DNA from: Microvelia longipes
Lineage: Eukaryota; Arthropoda; Insecta; Hemiptera; Veliidae
DNA length: 64,000 nt
Assembly: GCA_018340805.1 (NCBI GenBank)
Contig: JACMZG010001863.1
Coordinates: forward strand, 52,571,730-52,635,729
Reading direction: 5' to 3'
Within the stretch, counting starts at the first letter, position 1. Each line of letters begins with the position of its first letter. Under the pieces are notes generated by a model. That model had not been told where the DNA came from. It worked only from the letters and a program-made list of their open reading frames with translations, and searched no databases. Of this stretch, positions 60,648 through 64,000 are shown one piece after another. Made by a program: the position numbers and the translations under genes.

Positions 60648-63600
60648 ATGTCTGAAAAATTTGTTATTGTAAAAGACTGTGTCAAGAGGATCCGTAAGTT
60701 TGGACTCAAAGGAAGAACTGTCGAGTTTAAAATCAAGCCGCAAGATGGAGCTACAGAAGAAGAACTTATAAACCGTCCAAAAGAAGCCGTCGAGCAAATA
60801 GTTGCTAAGGTAACAAAAGATATTAAACCTGATGACTATTTAGGATTTGCTTTCTGCAACAAAGATTTTTTACGAGGAGAAGGCTGGCTTAAATTTCAGA
60901 AGGCTCGTGACGTAACATTCGGAGATGTTTGGAAAGTTATTTCTGATCTTTATCAGTCTAATTCTATGGCTTTGGAATCAGATAATTTCTGTTTGAGTGT
61001 AACAACTGTACGTATGCCTACAGGAAAAGGCATGAGACCCAGAAAATTTAACAGTTTCACCGAAGAGTGTGCAAAGAGGAAAGGTATCATTACAATAAAG
61101 AATACGGATAACTTGTGTTTATCTCGAGCAATAGTGGTATCAAAGAGTCGATTAGACCAGAGCCCGAATTACAATAAAATTAGATTAAACACAAAAAACA
61201 TTCAAACTACTATGAGTTTAGAATTGATACAAAAGGCTGGAGTTGTAATACCTAAAGAAGGCTGCGGGATTCCAGAATTGAAAAAGTTTCAAGAGTTCCT
61301 TGAAGGCTATAAAATTATTGTATATAGGTATAATAGTAGAGGTCGAGATGTAATATTTGAAGGGGATACGGATGCAGGTAAATGTTTAAACCTTCTATTT
61401 TGCGATGGTCACTACAACGTTATTACTTCTTTGACTGCTGCCTTTGTGTGTAATTATTACTGTGAAAAGTGTCACGTGCCGTATGACCATAAAAATGCCC
61501 ACCGCTGTCAAAGCAAATGTCCGGCTTGTCAACAATCACCGGCTTGTATTAGCATTACGAAAATAAAATGTGATGAATGTCGTAGACAATTTAGGAGTAA
61601 AGAGTGTTTCGAAAACCACCGGAAACCTGGTTCCCTAGAGAAAAGTATTGTGTGCAAGGAAATAACACAATGTGATGAATGTTTTAAAACTATTAAGTCT
61701 AGTCGAAAACATTTTTGTGGTGAAGTGTTTTGTAAAATATGTAATAAACATCAGCCTTCCGAACACCTATGTTATATGCAAAAAGATCACGGGAAACCCA
61801 AAACTAAGGATTTTTTGTTTGTGATCTATGATCTAGAAACCAGGCAGGAGAAAGCTTTAGAGAACAAAAGCTTACTTCATGAGCCTAATTTGTGTGTTTT
61901 TAAGCAATATTGTTATGAATGCCTAGAAACTGATGTTCAAGTTTGTAAACTATGTGGTGTTAGGCTTCAAATACTAAAATGCGATGACCCTGTAGCACCG
62001 TTTACCCACCACCTTCTTACTATAAGAAAGAAATTTAAAGATGTGATTGCAATAGCGCATAACGGCGGACGGTTCGATCATCAGTTTATTTTAAATTATA
62101 TATTAACCCAAACAAATTTAACACCGGAACTAATAACAAGGGGTTCCGGTTTGATTTCAATGACTGTTGGCAATATTAAATTTTTGGATAGCATCAACTA
62201 CTTTCCGATGGCTTTAAGTGCACTCCCGAAACCATTTGGTTTGACGGAACTGAAAAAAGGGTATTTTCCGCATCTTTTAAACCGATCAGAGTTTTCAAAT
62301 TACAAAGGATTACTTCCCTGCATTGAATACTACGACCCCGATCATATGAAACCTGACGCCAGGATCGAATTTTTGAAGTGGTACGAAGAACATAAAAACG
62401 ATGAATTTGATATGAAAAAGGAAATTATTGAATACTGTGTATCCGATGTAGAAATTTTAGCACAGTCATGCTTGAAATTTAGGAAACTTATTATGCAAGA
62501 GGGAAACGTATGTCCTTTTACCGAGGCATGTACTCTTCCTTCGGCCTGTAATAAAGTGTTCAGAAGAAATTTTTTAAAAAAAGATACTATAGGAATAATA
62601 CCGAAGAAAGGATACCGCTGGCGAGATATCCAGTCAAAAATAGCTGTGCAGTGGTTGCTTTGGGAGGAATGTAAAAACAATATTGATATTATTCATGCTG
62701 CCAAAAGTAAAGAGGTTACGGTGGCTGGTGTAAAAGTTGACGGTTTTTGTAAAGACACTAATCAAGTGTTTGAATTTCACGGGTGCTTTTATCATGGATG
62801 TCCAAGATGTATTCGGTACAATAGAAAAGAGTCCGTTCATGACGACCCAATGGATACAATGGAGAACCGTTTTATTAGTACTAATATGAAAGTAGAGCGT
62901 TTAAAAAGTAAGGGTTATGACGTCATCGAAAAATGGGAATGTGACTTTAGGAAAGAAGTGGAAGAAGATTCTAGTATAAAAAAATACATTAATACACACC
63001 CGTTGATTTCAAATTTACCTCTTGATCCTAGGGACAGTTTTTATGGAGGTCGAACAGGTGCTACTAAAACATACTATAAAGTTAAAGGAAACGAAAAGAT
63101 AAAGTATGTAGACGTGTGTTCGTTATACCCTTGGGTGAATAAGTTTGGTAAATACCCAGTGGGACACCCAGAAATTTACGTCGGTGATGTTAAATGTCGT
63201 CAACTAAATTTAAATTGTACAGAAGGTTTAATTAAATGTAAAATATTACCGCCACAAGACTTGTATCACCCTGTATTACCTATGAAATGTAATGGTAGGC
63301 TAATGTTTTCGCTTTGTCGCTCGTGTAGTGAAGGATTAAAGAAAAAATGTGACCATAATGTGGAAGAGAGAGCCATAACTGGTACATGGGTCATAGATGA
63401 AGTTAGAAAAGCTGTAGAAAAAGGTTATCACGTTGCACATATTTATGAAATATGGAAGTACGAAACTATTCAGTATAACAAAGATACCGAGGGGCTCTTT
63501 ACTGGTTTCATAAACAAATTTTTAAGGATTAAGCAACAAGCTTCTGGCTGGCCTCTTCACTGTTCAAACCAAGAAGCAAAAAACCAGTATGTACAAGAAT

Positions 63601-64000
63601 ATTTAGAAAAAGAAGGCGTTAAACTTAACCCGGACGAAATAGAATTTAATCCTGGCTTAAGACTGTTGGGTAAAAGCTTAATCACTAGCTTTTGGGGTAA
63701 GTTGGGTCAACGAGAAAATCAACCAAAATGTACGATTGTCAACAATTCAGAGGATTTTTTTAAAATCATGTCGGATACAGCTATTCAAGTAAATCATATA
63801 ACTATAATAAATGACACGACGGTGATCGTTAACTGGGAATACAGAGAAGAATGTTTCAATATACTCCCCACTGTGAATGTTGTTTTGGCAGCCTATACTA
63901 CGGCACAAGCAAGATTAAAACTCTACGACTATTTAGATAAGCTTGATGATCGGGTGGTCTATTACGATACAGATTGTACGATATACGTTTCTCAACCAGG
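60648..64000 (+). CDS. Protein-primed family B DNA polymerase (Polinton/Maverick type), right copy, 3' end beyond window
   Basis: Uninterrupted for 1,117 codons from ATG 60,648 to the window end, with no intron or stop. It begins MSEKFVIVKD. Domains in order: an N-terminal region with NLCLSRA (Cys157) and GHYNVIT (His255), resembling the Cys and His boxes of OTU-type cysteine proteases (inference). A Cys/His-rich zinc-binding stretch follows at 268-375 (for example CDECRRQF). Exonuclease motifs are YDLE (Asp395, Glu397), HNGGRFD (Asn472, Asp477) and YCVSD (Tyr596, Asp600). The YGGR motif is at 799-802. Polymerase motif A is DVCSLYP (822-828), motif B KSLITSFWGK (from 1009) and motif C YYDTDC (1105-1110). 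All catalytic acids are present. The order and spacing fit DNA_pol_B_2 enzymes, which replicate linear elements from a terminal-protein primer. The start is supported by the matching position in the left copy. An adintovirus-type or other related element is an alternative to Polinton. Confidence 0.93.
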   Translation, partial: MSEKFVIVKDCVKRIRKFGLKGRTVEFKIKPQDGATEEELINRPKEAVEQIVAKVTKDIKPDDYLGFAFCNKDFLRGEGWLKFQKARDVTFGDVWKVISDLYQSNSMALESDNFCLSVTTVRMPTGKGMRPRKFNSFTEECAKRKGIITIKNTDNLCLSRAIVVSKSRLDQSPNYNKIRLNTKNIQTTMSLELIQKAGVVIPKEGCGIPELKKFQEFLEGYKIIVYRYNSRGRDVIFEGDTDAGKCLNLLFCDGHYNVITSLTAAFVCNYYCEKCHVPYDHKNAHRCQSKCPACQQSPACISITKIKCDECRRQFRSKECFENHRKPGSLEKSIVCKEITQCDECFKTIKSSRKHFCGEVFCKICNKHQPSEHLCYMQKDHGKPKTKDFLFVIYDLETRQEKALENKSLLHEPNLCVFKQYCYECLETDVQVCKLCGVRLQILKCDDPVAPFTHHLLTIRKKFKDVIAIAHNGGRFDHQFILNYILTQTNLTPELITRGSGLISMTVGNIKFLDSINYFPMALSALPKPFGLTELKKGYFPHLLNRSEFSNYKGLLPCIEYYDPDHMKPDARIEFLKWYEEHKNDEFDMKKEIIEYCVSDVEILAQSCLKFRKLIMQEGNVCPFTEACTLPSACNKVFRRNFLKKDTIGIIPKKGYRWRDIQSKIAVQWLLWEECKNNIDIIHAAKSKEVTVAGVKVDGFCKDTNQVFEFHGCFYHGCPRCIRYNRKESVHDDPMDTMENRFISTNMKVERLKSKGYDVIEKWECDFRKEVEEDSSIKKYINTHPLISNLPLDPRDSFYGGRTGATKTYYKVKGNEKIKYVDVCSLYPWVNKFGKYPVGHPEIYVGDVKCRQLNLNCTEGLIKCKILPPQDLYHPVLPMKCNGRLMFSLCRSCSEGLKKKCDHNVEERAITGTWVIDEVRKAVEKGYHVAHIYEIWKYETIQYNKDTEGLFTGFINKFLRIKQQASGWPLHCSNQEAKNQYVQEYLEKEGVKLNPDEIEFNPGLRLLGKSLITSFWGKLGQRENQPKCTIVNNSEDFFKIMSDTAIQVNHITIINDTTVIVNWEYREECFNILPTVNVVLAAYTTAQARLKLYDYLDKLDDRVVYYDTDCTIYVSQP

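Overview
This is eukaryotic, AT-rich nuclear DNA, almost certainly from an insect. A hemipteran is plausible but not proven. The evidence is two short exons with good splice sites that I read as mitoguardin (Miga), tRNA-derived SINEs with clear target-site duplications, a LINE 3' end, Polinton/Maverick-type DNA polymerase genes, and very many microsatellites and minisatellites. No bacterial operon, rRNA operon, functional tRNA gene or CRISPR array is visible. Most open reading frames across the first 56 kb are by-products of (TA)n tracts or of minisatellites whose period is a multiple of three.

Layout. Positions 1-48,000 are non-coding: about a dozen minisatellites (periods of about 20 to 64 bp), long (TA)n tracts and interspersed repeats. 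The repeats include SINE family A (three copies, tRNA-like head, about 575 bp), SINE family B (two copies, tRNA-like head, 245 bp), a MITE-like family with ACTAGAGGGG ends clustered at 24.2-25.7 kb, foldback elements at 9.5, 13.5, 31 and 35.4 kb and a foldback transposon at 45.2-46.0 kb. The 9.5 and 13.5 kb palindromes carry hammerhead-ribozyme-like motifs of the Penelope type. There is also a degraded LINE 3' end at 43.6-44.3 kb and a 5S-rRNA-like fragment at 9.1 kb.

Positions 48,179-53,133 (+) hold two exons of a mitoguardin-like gene, separated by a 4.7-kb intron that contains three interspersed elements. Other exons were not found and probably lie outside the window or in sequence I could not recognise.

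Positions 56,500-64,000 hold the most striking structure: a head-to-head inverted duplication of a protein-primed family B DNA polymerase gene. The right copy (+) is one open frame of at least 1,117 codons running off the window end. It carries exonuclease motifs I-III, polymerase motifs A, B and C, a cysteine-rich zinc-binding region and OTU-protease-like motifs near its N-terminus. The left copy (-) is nearly the same sequence but is broken by many one- or two-base indels. The arms are separated by about 400 bp that is not symmetric. The indel-dominated difference between arms suggests that part of the left arm may be unpolished consensus rather than true decay, so the palindrome needs checking against reads before it is given a biological meaning.
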